Positions 15,735 through 21,483 of a stretch of DNA of 29,315 nt are shown in pieces. The stretch is taken from positions 1 to 29,315 of the IMG/VR virus record IMGVR_UViG_3300031951_000896; one strand, written 5' to 3'. A program made the translations under genes and the position numbers. Origin of the DNA: a virus. Under the pieces are notes generated by a model that saw only the letters and a list, made by a program, of their open reading frames with translations, was not told the DNA's origin and did no database searches. How positions within the stretch are numbered: the first letter of the stretch is position 1; every line of letters begins with the position of its first letter.

Positions 15735-15752
15735 GGGGCGCTGGAGCGCCCC
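15735..15752. repeat. Perfect 8-bp-arm inverted repeat between two minus genes
   Basis: GGGGCGCT-GG-AGCGCCCC, 18 bases, lies between the stop of the minus gene ending at 15760 and the start of the one beginning at 15721. On the minus strand it is followed by TATCC rather than a U tract, so it looks more like an mRNA-stabilising or attenuating hairpin than a full terminator. Confidence 0.6.
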
Positions 15753-15759
15753 GGTGGGG

Positions 15760-16005
15760 TCAGCGCCCGAGGCACCGATTGGCAGGCTGCTCAGAAACCC
15801 AACCGCCTTCTTCGCCAGGGTTGGGCACTGCTGCTGTAGGCAGCTGACGAACCCACACCATGCCTGGCTGGGGCTCACGGTGGCCTTCAATCACCTCCGC
15901 CCACATCACGGCGCCTGGAAACCAGCTGGCCATGTGAGGCATGTCCACCCAGACCTTTTGGCCGACGGTGAGAATCTCGCCGATCTGATCGAGGAGTTGA
16001 AGCAT
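15760..16005 (-). CDS. Small hypothetical protein with Trp-rich beta segments
   Basis: An 81-residue protein beginning MLQLLDQIGEILTVGQKVWVDMPHM. The segments QKVWVDM, GAVMWAEVIEGH and GMVWVRQLP suggest a small beta barrel of SH3 type; this is inference from pattern only. The ATG at 16005 has a good ribosome site (GGAGGA, six bases upstream on the minus strand). It is the first gene behind the tandem palindromes at 16037-16071, so it is the likely target of that control element. Confidence 0.65.
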   Translation of the reverse strand: MLQLLDQIGEILTVGQKVWVDMPHMASWFPGAVMWAEVIEGHREPQPGMVWVRQLPTAAVPNPGEEGGWVSEQPANRCLGR

Positions 16006-16036
16006 GGCGTCCTCCGCCTGAACTGAAGTAACTGTA

Positions 16037-16095
16037 CCCCGCCGACGGGGCACACTCCCCCGCATACGGGGCACCTTTACAAACCGTCACACTGC
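16037..16095 (-). promoter_or_regulatory. Tandem palindromic operators plus GCAGTGTGA element
   Basis: Two palindromes of the form CCCCG-N4-CGGGG followed by CAC lie at 16037-16050 and 16058-16071, exactly 21 bases apart, or two helical turns. On the minus strand the leader reads GGCAGTGTGA, then GGTGCCCCG(TATG)CGGGG, then GTGCCCCG(TCGG)CGGGG and TACAGT, which could be a -10 box. The same GCAGTGTGA and GTGCCCCG elements recur upstream of the large minus operon at 21428-21483. This is most likely a repressor or activator site controlling the gene starting at 16005, and perhaps the divergent gene at 16144. Confidence 0.65.
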
Positions 16096-16143
16096 CTGCT
16101 CGGGTTGCGCTCGCTACCGTTTAGCAAGCCGGGGCTATCGCCC

Positions 16144-16329
16144 ATGCGGGCGTACATCGTGGAGATCACCGCCAAGGTGCTGGTGCGCTCCGAAACCGAT
16201 CCCGACGAGCTGCCGGCTGATATTTACTCCCAGATCGCAGAGTTCGTCCATAGCGAGGACGATCTGCTGGAGCTGGGCATCGAGCTGTTCACCCTCCCCG
16301 TGGACCTCTGTGGATCAACACCGGATTGA
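16144..16329 (+). CDS. Small acidic protein
   Basis: A 61-residue protein (MRAYIVEITAKVLVRSETDPDELPADIYSQIAEFVHSEDDLLELGIELFTLPVD). It has an N-terminal beta strand and an acidic helical remainder, without a recognised family. The ATG at 16144 is preferred over an upstream TTG at 16105. Its last 20 bases overlap the start of the HNH gene, suggesting coupled translation. It is transcribed away from the tandem palindromes. Confidence 0.5.
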   Translation: MRAYIVEITAKVLVRSETDPDELPADIYSQIAEFVHSEDDLLELGIELFTLPVDLCGSTPD

Positions 16330-16639
16330 GGAGACACGGCTGATCACCCGGCGATCCGCCCGTGATCAGATCCACCTGGCGTGGAACTGGTGCTGTGCAT
16401 ACTGTCGCGAGCCACTAGGGCGCTCGCCAACGCTGGATCACGTCATCCCTAAAGCGCATGGCGGCCTCACCGTACGAGAGAACCTGGTGAGCTGCTGCTT
16501 CATGTGCAACAGCCAGAAAGGTCACAAACCATGGGTCGACTGGTATCGCGCCCAACCCTTCTGGTCTGCACTCAGCGAGTGGGCGATCGCAACCTGGCTA
16601 CATGGTGAGCAGGATTGTGACCACCAGGATGCCGCCTAG
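16310..16639 (+). CDS. HNH endonuclease
   Basis: A 109-residue HNH nuclease. A CxxC pair (WNWCCAYCREPLG) is followed by TLDHVIPKAHGG, in which Asp-His is the catalytic H of the motif, then ENLVSCCFMCNSQKG with the second Cys pair and the closing Asn and Lys. This is a complete beta-beta-alpha-metal HNH core. The start is GTG 16310, inside the preceding gene. Such free-standing small HNH proteins occur as homing-like or packaging nucleases in phages; the packaging role is unlikely here because no terminase is adjacent. The 3' end overlaps the last peptide of the convergent minus operon. Confidence 0.85.
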   Translation: MDQHRIEETRLITRRSARDQIHLAWNWCCAYCREPLGRSPTLDHVIPKAHGGLTVRENLVSCCFMCNSQKGHKPWVDWYRAQPFWSALSEWAIATWLHGEQDCDHQDAA

Positions 16640-16678
16640 CCAGGTCAATCCAAACACCACCACGGGAGGGATATTCAT
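16598..16678 (-). CDS. 26-residue membrane peptide, last gene of the minus operon
   Basis: A tiny frame encoding a single hydrophobic segment (MNIPPVVVFGLTWLGGILVV). It is coupled to the upstream gene through an ATGA overlap and ends inside the 3' end of the convergent HNH gene. The clean hydrophobic profile and the start/stop overlap support expression; nothing indicates a specific function. Confidence 0.45.
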   Translation of the reverse strand: MNIPPVVVFGLTWLGGILVVTILLTM

Positions 16679-16845
16679 CGCGCCAGCAGTTGATCGAGGT
16701 AGATCTCAGCCTGGAAGTGATCCGAGCTATAGCGGCAGATGCCACCGACGCAGCTCCGGTAGTAGATCTCCATCCCTTCGCGGAACAACGTCTCGACATA
16801 GCCGCCATCACGCTCTGCGCGAGCGATCACTTCAACTTCAGCCAT
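16675..16845 (-). CDS. Small hypothetical protein
   Basis: A 56-residue protein (MAEVEVIARAERDGGYVETLFREGMEIYYRSCVGGICRYSSDHFQ). A GAGGAG ribosome site lies about six bases upstream of the ATG on the minus strand. Two Cys residues (SCVGGIC) with a GG between could bind metal, but there are only two. It overlaps the preceding gene by eight bases and the following peptide by four. The family is not recognised. Confidence 0.6.
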   Translation of the reverse strand: MAEVEVIARAERDGGYVETLFREGMEIYYRSCVGGICRYSSDHFQAEIYLDQLLAR

Positions 16846-17035
16846 TGCGCTCCTCGCGATGAATCCAAATCTTCAGGCCAGCTACATAGTCACGCAACAC
16901 CTGCGCCTGCTGCAGGTGCCAGTCCTCGCCAGAGTCGAACCAGAGCCGGTTATGGCGATCGATAGCCTGCAATGACTGGTGGATCATCACATTCCAGGGC
17001 TCTCTGATTGGCGTGTTGAACTCACGCTTGGACAC
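16838..17035 (-). CDS. Small hypothetical protein
   Basis: A 65-residue protein with GTG start at 17035 (MSKREFNTPIREPWNVMIHQSLQAIDRHNRLWFDSGEDWHLQQAQVLRDYV). It is helical and rich in Trp, His and Arg. The GTG is chosen because it follows a short 19-base gap after the preceding stop; an ATG at 16990 is a shorter alternative. No known domain is seen. It overlaps the next gene by eight bases, in line with the operon. Confidence 0.55.
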   Translation of the reverse strand: MSKREFNTPIREPWNVMIHQSLQAIDRHNRLWFDSGEDWHLQQAQVLRDYVAGLKIWIHREERNG

Positions 17036-17054
17036 GGCGACCGGGCGGCCTTTA

Positions 17055-17393
17055 TCAGTCTGGCGCTGGCAATGCCCGATGGAACATCTCGCAGCTGGCG
17101 CCGTATCGCCCGCCACTGCGCTTCGATTCCGGGATCATCAATTCACACCGATGCTTGTCCATATCCCACTGCAGGCAGTCCCAGCACATCACTCCGGCCT
17201 CTCGTGGCCTGATGCTGGCTAGCGCCGCCTGGAAGACCGTCTCGGCGCGAAGCATCGCTTCCTGCAACTGGATGGTGCCAGTGTCGACATCCAACTGATG
17301 CTCAGGCTTCGGTCCGAGCGTGATCTGTGCGTGCCAAGTCCGATCAGCGCGATCGCATACCAACAGCAACCGACCGGACTTGAGACGGATCAT
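17055..17393 (-). CDS. Cysteine-rich hypothetical protein, possible metal binder
   Basis: A 112-residue protein. The N-terminal half is beta-rich (MIRLKSGRLLLVCDRADRTW). The C-terminal half has four cysteines arranged CWDC, then KHRCEL, then GASCEMF, which could hold Zn or an iron-sulfur cluster. The ATG overlaps the upstream stop as ATGA. A binding role is inferred from the Cys pattern alone. Confidence 0.6.
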   Translation of the reverse strand: MIRLKSGRLLLVCDRADRTWHAQITLGPKPEHQLDVDTGTIQLQEAMLRAETVFQAALASIRPREAGVMCWDCLQWDMDKHRCELMIPESKRSGGRYGASCEMFHRALPAPD

Positions 17394-17608
17394 TCATCTT
17401 CGCCATAACTCGGCTGGTGATACAACCGCTCCAGCTGCATTGTGATCGGCTCGCCTTCCACAATGTCCACCGGATCGGTCATATCCTTTGCGACGAATAC
17501 CAGCCGCGATCCGTGCGGCTTGATCACCAGCAGGCCGATCCGCGGCGATTTAGCGAGCAGTCGCAGGGCGATCCGCTCTAGCCAGGTCAGCTGCAGGTGT
17601 TCGAGCAT
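17390..17608 (-). CDS. Small hypothetical protein
   Basis: A 72-residue protein (MLEHLQLTWLERIALRLLAKSPRIGLLVIKPHGSRLVFVAKDM). An N-terminal amphipathic helix with basic residues is followed by two beta strands. The start at 17608 lies 22 bases inside the upstream gene; the longer in-frame start would overlap almost the whole end of that gene. The family is not recognised. Confidence 0.55.
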   Translation of the reverse strand: MLEHLQLTWLERIALRLLAKSPRIGLLVIKPHGSRLVFVAKDMTDPVDIVEGEPITMQLERLYHQPSYGEDE

Positions 17609-17829
17609 GACTCCATCTTGGCGATCAATCGATTCAGATACCACTCCGCCTTGCGGGCGTCCTCCAGGGCATTGCCCTTGAGCCACATGCGGATCATGTA
17701 CTTCAGCGCCTGCCCCTGTAGGTATGCAGGAACCATATGCGGCGCATCGGTGATCACCGATTCGATGAAGTCGATCGCCTCGACGGTGCCGGCTTGATAG
17801 TGCGGGGGATGGTTGACCAGATCAGACAC
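17587..17829 (-). CDS. DUF3310 / SaV-like protein
   Basis: An 80-residue protein matching the small phage family DUF3310 (PF11753): VNHPPHYQAGTVEAIDFIES near the N-terminus, then ALKYMIRMWLKGNALEDARKAEWYLNRLI. As I recall, the T7 nucleotide kinase gp1.7 contains this type of domain, so nucleotide metabolism is possible, but the enzymatic role of short members is not established. The start is GTG 17829 with a GAGGAG ribosome site nine bases upstream on the minus strand. It overlaps its neighbours by 8 and 22 bases. Confidence 0.82.
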   Translation of the reverse strand: MSDLVNHPPHYQAGTVEAIDFIESVITDAPHMVPAYLQGQALKYMIRMWLKGNALEDARKAEWYLNRLIAKMESCSNTCS

Positions 17830-18061
17830 GGGATGGTGCTCCTCGTTTTGGTTGGCGTTCAAGGTCGGCGGCCATTTCTGCAGCAGCTCGCAGCATGGTG
17901 CTGAGAGGGATGCCACTGATGGATCGCTCGGCCATCCAACGAATAGCCAGGCGATAGCCGTGGCTGGCGTTGCCGTTGCCGATCTGCCGCGCCATTGCTA
18001 CTTCTTCGTCCGTAACTCGGATGTTCAGCGTCCGATTTCGCACGCGCTTGGCTATCGCCAC
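17822..18061 (-). CDS. Ribbon-helix-helix DNA-binding candidate
   Basis: A 79-residue protein whose N-terminus (KRVRNRTLNIRVTDEEVAMARQIGNGNASHGYRLAIRWMAE) has the arrangement of Arc/MetJ repressors: one basic beta strand followed by two helices separated by a Gly/Asn turn. A further helix (STMLRAAAEMAADLERQ) may dimerise. The start is GTG 18061 with GGGGGA upstream. It is the only clear transcription-factor candidate in this operon and might bind the palindromic operators upstream; that link is inference. Confidence 0.6.
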   Translation of the reverse strand: MAIAKRVRNRTLNIRVTDEEVAMARQIGNGNASHGYRLAIRWMAERSISGIPLSTMLRAAAEMAADLERQPKRGAPSRV

Positions 18062-18318
18062 TTATCCCCCAGCAGCACCTGGCGGCAGACCTCGATGGCC
18101 TGCTGCGCCTGCTTCTCGGTCATCACCGACTCGGTTTCATCCATGGCCTTGATCACACGGGCGAACAGGTCGGGGTAGTAGGTATCCCGGAAGTTGGCGC
18201 CGATGTCCAGGCAGAACTCCTGCCACAGGCCGGTGTAGGTGCCGCAGGTGCGGCCGCTGGCGGCATAGAGCGCGTCCATCATGTCGGCGCGCTGCTGGTC
18301 GAGCTGAACGCGGTTCAT
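18052..18318 (-). CDS. Small hypothetical protein
   Basis: An 88-residue helical protein (MNRVQLDQQRADMMDALYAASGRTCGTYTGLWQEFCLDIGANFRD). The segment DALYAASGR...GTYTGLWQEF resembles conserved cyanobacterial or cyanophage hypotheticals I have seen, without assigned function. The ATG at 18318 overlaps the upstream stop as ATGA, which fixes the start. Confidence 0.6.
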   Translation of the reverse strand: MNRVQLDQQRADMMDALYAASGRTCGTYTGLWQEFCLDIGANFRDTYYPDLFARVIKAMDETESVMTEKQAQQAIEVCRQVLLGDKWR

Positions 18319-18521
18319 TGGTGTGGGTGCATGGCTTGGCGGATCGTAAGCAGTTCTTCCCGGCGTGCCGAGATGTGCGGGTGACTGGGCAGCCCAGCCA
18401 GCTGGTCGAGCCGTGCATCGATCAGCGCGCATAGCCTCAGCCGCTCTTCACACTGGCCGGCGTGGAACATGCCCGAATCGCTGATGAGCGCTTCGAGTTT
18501 GGCGCGGATGTGGTCAGTCAT
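18315..18521 (-). CDS. Small hypothetical protein, MTD-type N-terminus
   Basis: A 68-residue helical protein (MTDHIRAKLEALISDSGMFHAGQCEERLRLCALIDARLDQL). It begins with ATGACTGAC, and its first bases carry the stop of the upstream gene in another frame (eight-base overlap AATGACTGA). The same junction recurs at 18779-18786. A coiled-coil or helical-bundle fold is likely; no function is recognised. Confidence 0.58.
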   Translation of the reverse strand: MTDHIRAKLEALISDSGMFHAGQCEERLRLCALIDARLDQLAGLPSHPHISARREELLTIRQAMHPHQ

Positions 18522-18786
18522 TGGAACCCTCCAGCTCGGCGGCGATGGCGAGGAGGTCATTACGCATCTCAGCCCGTTCTTCCCTGAGCACTCGTTCGCA
18601 GCAACTACCGGGAGAAAAGTCGAGTTCATCGATCAGACGGATTGGCACCACCTGATCCGCAGCAGCACGCAGGGCGGCAACGGCATTGGCACGAGCCCAG
18701 TACCGCTCTGGACCCGTTGAGTTTTCTGTGTGCAGGGCATCCAGCACTGCCTGCGCGGCGGGGCTCAGTGGGGTAGTGTCAGTCAT
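18514..18786 (-). CDS. Small hypothetical protein, MTD-type N-terminus
   Basis: A 90-residue helical protein (MTDTTPLSPAAQAVLDALHTE, later AVAALRAAADQVVP and EERAEMRNDLLAIAAELEG). The N-terminal SPAAQAVLDA and AVAALRAAADQ phrases are, from memory, common in short cyanobacterial and actinobacterial phage hypotheticals. Starts at ATG 18786 inside the upstream gene by eight bases. Two adjacent Cys residues (SCCERV) are present. Confidence 0.58.
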   Translation of the reverse strand: MTDTTPLSPAAQAVLDALHTENSTGPERYWARANAVAALRAAADQVVPIRLIDELDFSPGSCCERVLREERAEMRNDLLAIAAELEGSND

Positions 18787-18961
18787 TGAGTAGACCTCCA
18801 TCAACGAGAGCATCACACCATTCCTTGAATGGTGCTTCGATCTGAGCCATGGTTTTATTGTCCACGGCGCTTGGATCGCGGATCATGGCAATGGCAAGGC
18901 CAAGAGCATCACCGAGGCGATTCTCAAGGCTGTTTAGTGGCACAAATTTGAAGTCAGTCAT
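18779..18961 (-). CDS. Small hypothetical protein, MTD-type N-terminus
   Basis: A 60-residue helical protein (MTDFKFVPLNSLENRLGDALGLAIAMIRDPSAVDNKTM). It starts with ATGACTGAC and overlaps the preceding stop as ATGA; its own stop lies inside the next start through AATGACTGA. Nothing known is recognised. Confidence 0.55.
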   Translation of the reverse strand: MTDFKFVPLNSLENRLGDALGLAIAMIRDPSAVDNKTMAQIEAPFKEWCDALVDGGLLND

Positions 18962-19479
18962 TGATTTGCTTGGTCATAAAGAGCATTGACAATGATGCCG
19001 CGATCACCGGGGTAGAGATCAAAGGGAGTTTCGTTAAGCCACAAGGCCACCGTGCGGATCGCAGCGCGGGCTTCTTCCTCCCAGTTGATGGGTTCATCGT
19101 CTCGACCGATAGCGCGGGCTACCTGATCAACCAGCGAATTACCAACTTGGTTTGAAGTAGAAGTTGGCGTCATGCCAACCCTAAGATCGGGCGTCAGTAA
19201 TGCTTTTAACTCTGCCTGCTGCTTTGCAGTAAGTTTCAGAGGTTTGCTGATCTGGTGGACTTTTGATGCTTGGCATTCAGCAGCTTCTAACGATTCAACC
19301 CGGCTAAATAAAGCCACAATGTTTGAATTCGTTTCGACAATGTGCTTTTGAACCGTATCTTCTAGCGTCTTGACCCTGGCGCGGAGTTCAAGGATGCAGG
19401 TTTGAGGAGCGTAGCCGTATTCATCAGACCAATGCACTATTTCGGCCCATTGCTTGGGCGTTGCTGTGTAATCAGTCAT
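18958..19479 (-). CDS. Modular hypothetical protein with a central coiled coil
   Basis: A 173-residue protein. Residues 1-30 are a short N-terminal module (MTDYTATPKQWAEIVHWSDEYG), residues 28-70 a coiled coil (CILELRARVKTLEDTV...NIVALFSRVESLEAAE), then a linker with LTAKQQAELKALLTP, and a C-terminal module NSLVDQVARAIGRDDEPINWEEEARAAIRTVALWL. Both end modules resemble pieces recurring in many Synechococcus hypotheticals I recall. The start at 19479 overlaps the upstream stop by eight bases (GATGACTGA). Function is unknown. Confidence 0.62.
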   Translation of the reverse strand: MTDYTATPKQWAEIVHWSDEYGYAPQTCILELRARVKTLEDTVQKHIVETNSNIVALFSRVESLEAAECQASKVHQISKPLKLTAKQQAELKALLTPDLRVGMTPTSTSNQVGNSLVDQVARAIGRDDEPINWEEEARAAIRTVALWLNETPFDLYPGDRGIIVNALYDQANQ

Positions 19480-19861
19480 CGAGCTGCTCCAGGGCGCGGC
19501 GGATAATTTCTACCAGAGCTGTGTCAAATACTATTAATTCTTTCATGTCATCAGACTCTGGCTCTTCTTCAAGAATTTTTAGCGCTTGCTTCTTTAAGGA
19601 CATACGTCCGGGGCGGCGATAGTTGTAGAACTCGGTCACATCTTCTTCTTCCCATGCGGCACAATGCTTTAAGTAATTACCACACGCTAGTAATTCAGTG
19701 TCCGCGCCCCACTGCGAGGCTCTAGTGGCGATGTCTTGTAATTTTTCGGTTGAAAGCGTAACCATAACAAGTTTTCGTTTTCCGTCAGTGTATTCAGGAG
19801 AATCACGCCATTGCTGCACTAACTCAGGGGATGGGATGATTGGATGTTGTTGGTCAGTCAT
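19472..19861 (-). CDS. WGAD-family hypothetical protein, AT-rich copy
   Basis: A 129-residue protein with HPIIPSPELVQQW at the N-terminus, TRASQWGADTELLACGNYL in the middle, RRPGRMSLKKQALKILEEE, and a final ALEQLDD. It is clearly paralogous to the gene at 20230-20535. Its DNA is AT-rich in places (the 60 bases from 19501 are 35 percent GC), unlike most neighbours. The family is, from memory, common in Synechococcus and its phages, without known function. The ATG overlaps the preceding stop as TAATG, with a purine-rich ribosome site (GAGGAAAGG). Confidence 0.68.
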   Translation of the reverse strand: MTDQQHPIIPSPELVQQWRDSPEYTDGKRKLVMVTLSTEKLQDIATRASQWGADTELLACGNYLKHCAAWEEEDVTEFYNYRRPGRMSLKKQALKILEEEPESDDMKELIVFDTALVEIIRRALEQLDD

Positions 19862-20211
19862 TAGTCCTTTCCTCTAATGGATTCATCGAGTTTCAACTCG
19901 CCTTCAGCACGTTTTAGTAATTGAAAACTAGCTTCTTCTTTGTCTGGATAATCTGAAGGCTTACAATCACCTTCAAGCCACCACGCAAGATCATCTACAA
20001 GCTCTTTACACAAATCTTTCCAGTTGCTGTGTCCCATTTCATACATTACCTCTTTGAACAAACGATGAACTTCTCCGGCGTCATCTACAAACTTGCCTTT
20101 GTAGTAGAAACCGTCTTCAGTAAACTTGGCGATTTCTTTGGTGTCCCTTGTGTTAAGGATGATGGAATTGGGCTGAAGGTCTTGTCCAGCCACACGGAAT
20201 TGGTTAGTCAT
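19861..20211 (-). CDS. Hypothetical protein, AT-rich
   Basis: A 116-residue acidic protein (MTNQFRVAGQDLQPNSIILNTRDTKEIAKFTEDGFYYKGKFVDDAGEVH). The N-terminal half looks like a small beta-sheet module (residues 16-47), and the C-terminal half is helical with LCKELVDDLAWWLEG. The gene is AT-rich (the 60 bases from 19861 are 40 percent GC) and probably came from another source than the GC-rich genes around it. The start at 20211 follows an 18-base gap with CGGAGC upstream. Confidence 0.6.
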   Translation of the reverse strand: MTNQFRVAGQDLQPNSIILNTRDTKEIAKFTEDGFYYKGKFVDDAGEVHRLFKEVMYEMGHSNWKDLCKELVDDLAWWLEGDCKPSDYPDKEEASFQLLKRAEGELKLDESIRGKD

Positions 20212-20229
20212 GGTGATTAGTTGCTCCGT

Positions 20230-20535
20230 TTAATCAGGCAGGGATTCGAGAACAGAGCGGATGAGCTTGTAATTCTGGATTTGCATGTCTGCGTGCTCTT
20301 CGTCCAGAGCCTCCAGCGCCTGCTCCTTCAAGCTCGGCGGCTTGGGGCGGCGGGTCGCGCGAAGGTCGTCAACCACGTCAAACCCCTGCTGTCGCAGCAG
20401 ATGGCAACACGCCTCCAGCTCCTGGTCGGCGCCCCAGCGGGCGGCTTGGGTGAACACATAGGTGTCTGTGTCCGTGGCAAGCATGTGCGCCCAGTCACTT
20501 ACCAGCTCCGGCGGTGGAGGGATTGGGTGCTCCAT
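20230..20535 (-). CDS. WGAD-family hypothetical protein, GC-rich copy
   Basis: A 101-residue paralogue of the gene at 19472-19861: HPIPPPPELVSDW, TQAARWGADQELEACCHLL, RRPKPPSLKEQALEALDEE, and a closing VLESLPD. The DNA is GC-rich (the 60 bases from 20281 are 63 percent GC). The start is ATG 20535, overlapping the upstream stop as TGATG with GAGGTG as ribosome site. The Trp-Gly-Ala-Asp core and the Pro-rich SLKEQAL motif define the family; its role is not known. Confidence 0.68.
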   Translation of the reverse strand: MEHPIPPPPELVSDWAHMLATDTDTYVFTQAARWGADQELEACCHLLRQQGFDVVDDLRATRRPKPPSLKEQALEALDEEHADMQIQNYKLIRSVLESLPD

Positions 20536-20765
20536 CACGCCACCTCCACTTCAGCGCCCGGCCAGCGGTTCTGGGCGTACCGGATGGCGGCGCCTACATT
20601 CTCAGCGCGAGTGATCCAGAGCATTGGCCTGGCGCCACTGGGATAGATCAAGAGGCGATACTCCTTAGTGCGAGCACCATGGCGCGGCCTGCTGATGCCT
20701 TCGCCATAGACACCCTGATCCTCCGGGTCAGTGCGCCACTGGAAGGCGACGGGTGAATTACTCAT
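20535..20765 (-). CDS. Small hypothetical protein
   Basis: A 76-residue protein (MSNSPVAFQWRTDPEDQGVYGEGISRPR, later YRLLIYPSGARPMLWITRAENVGAAIRYAQNRW). It has beta strands followed by a C-terminal helix. The start at 20765 is fixed by the eight-base overlap AATGAGTAA with the upstream stop, the same geometry as the MTD junctions. No known family is recognised. Confidence 0.58.
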   Translation of the reverse strand: MSNSPVAFQWRTDPEDQGVYGEGISRPRHGARTKEYRLLIYPSGARPMLWITRAENVGAAIRYAQNRWPGAEVEVA

Positions 20766-20928
20766 TGGGCAAGTCGGTAACAGTTTCGGGATTGAGCCAT
20801 TCGAGTTGATTCCAATAGGGCAACCACTCATCGGCCGCGATCAGCTTGGCCTCGGTCAGGCTGTGCGCCATTACGCATTCACAAACGTTGGCGTCCTTGA
20901 TCGTGAAGTAGAAGCGGCGAGGGGTCAC
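20758..20928 (-). CDS. Small hypothetical protein, GTG start
   Basis: A 56-residue protein (MTPRRFYFTIKDANVCECVMAHSLTEAKLIAADEWLPYWNQ). A GGAGGT ribosome site precedes the GTG at 20928, and the start overlaps the upstream stop as GTGA. A short beta hairpin with CEC is followed by a helix. The downstream gene starts inside its last codons. The family is not recognised. Confidence 0.6.
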   Translation of the reverse strand: MTPRRFYFTIKDANVCECVMAHSLTEAKLIAADEWLPYWNQLEWLNPETVTDLPNE

Positions 20929-21053
20929 TTGCGCACCTCCAGCTGGGTGCCGGAGTGGGTCATGCCTGGCTGGTTGCCGGCTTCGATGCCGATCATCGCG
21001 AACACGGCCGCGACGATCAGAAAACAGATGGCGTTGTTGATTTGGTTAATCAT
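20925..21053 (-). CDS. 42-residue membrane peptide
   Basis: A short frame with one hydrophobic segment (ICFLIVAAVFAMIGI) and a soluble C-terminal tail containing GNQPGMTHSGTQLEVRK. It starts at ATG 21053, overlapping the upstream stop as ATGA, with ACCTCC-complementary purines poorly represented upstream, so coupling probably drives translation. An inner-membrane location is likely; function is unknown. Confidence 0.5.
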   Translation of the reverse strand: MINQINNAICFLIVAAVFAMIGIEAGNQPGMTHSGTQLEVRK

Positions 21054-21220
21054 TGGAGGTGCTGGTTAGCCCAGCGGATTAGTTGATCTCTGGTGAATGG
21101 TCCCCGCGGCTCGGCGTTGGGGAGGTAGACGGTGTGGAGGCAATCGTGGGAGCTGATGGTGCCGCCCTGCTTGCGGACGGCGTAAAGGATCAGCTTGATG
21201 GTGCGGAAGCGGGTGGGCAT
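21050..21220 (-). CDS. Small hypothetical protein
   Basis: A 56-residue protein (MPTRFRTIKLILYAVRKQGGTISSHDCLHTVYLPNAEPRGPFTRDQLIRWANQ). A basic N-terminal strand or helix is followed by a short C-terminal helix. The ATG at 21220 lies one base beyond the upstream stop; a longer start would enter the upstream gene. It resembles small DNA-binding proteins in charge, but no motif supports that. Confidence 0.52.
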   Translation of the reverse strand: MPTRFRTIKLILYAVRKQGGTISSHDCLHTVYLPNAEPRGPFTRDQLIRWANQHLQ

Positions 21221-21221
21221 A

Positions 21222-21392
21222 TCACCCAGCCACGAAGGCCGCGACTTGCTGGGCGTTGTACCAGCGATCGCCGTTGCCAGCGCGCTCAACGATCAGCAGA
21301 TCACCCCAGAAAGCGGTGAACTCCTCAAAGGTCAGGCCGGCTTTTTCGAGGGTGTAGGAAACGTTGCAGCCGTGGATCAGGTTCATGGTCAT
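21222..21392 (-). CDS. First gene of the small-gene operon, hypothetical
   Basis: A 56-residue protein (MTMNLIHGCNVSYTLEKAGLTFEEFTAFWGDLLIVERAGNGDRWYNAQQVAAFV). The C-terminal part (LTFEEFTAFWG...DRWYNAQQVAAFV) looks helical and could be a small HTH-like fold. The start is ATG 21392, or ATG 21386 two codons later; neither has a clear ribosome site. It is the promoter-proximal gene behind the element at 21428-21483. Confidence 0.58.
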   Translation of the reverse strand: MTMNLIHGCNVSYTLEKAGLTFEEFTAFWGDLLIVERAGNGDRWYNAQQVAAFVAG

Positions 21393-21427
21393 CAGTAATG
21401 AAGTGGCGCCCCTTCGTGCGTGACCTA

Positions 21428-21483
21428 AGTATGCCCTGCCGGCGGGGCACCTGCCATAGGCGTGTGACAGTTCTTCACACTGC
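21428..21483 (-). promoter_or_regulatory. Promoter and operator of the small-gene operon
   Basis: On the minus strand: GCAGTGTGA (21475-21483), then TCACAC completing a spaced inverted repeat (GTGTGA at 21462-21467 and TCACAC at 21475-21480 on plus), then a possible -35 ATGGCA (21452-21457), an 18-base spacer GGTGCCCCGCCGGCAGGG, and a -10-like CATACT (21428-21433). The spacer holds a palindrome of the same type as the two at 16037-16071. A repressor bound there would block the promoter. The -35 and -10 matches are four of six each, so the promoter call is tentative, while the shared palindrome is clear. Confidence 0.6.

Noticed and set aside
16599-16965. Plus-strand frames of 86-91 codons after the HNH gene
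   Set aside because: The minus strand shows short coupled genes with GAGGAG; the plus frames are shadows without starts that fit.
20221-21069. Plus-strand frames of 112-141 codons in the minus operon
   Set aside because: The minus strand has consecutive overlapping genes with ribosome sites and recognisable paralogues; the plus frames have none.
21462-21480. CRP-type site GTGTGA-N7-TCACAC
   Set aside because: The spacing is seven bases, while the CRP/SyCRP1 consensus needs six between TGTGA and TCACA. Kept only as part of the shared phage control element.
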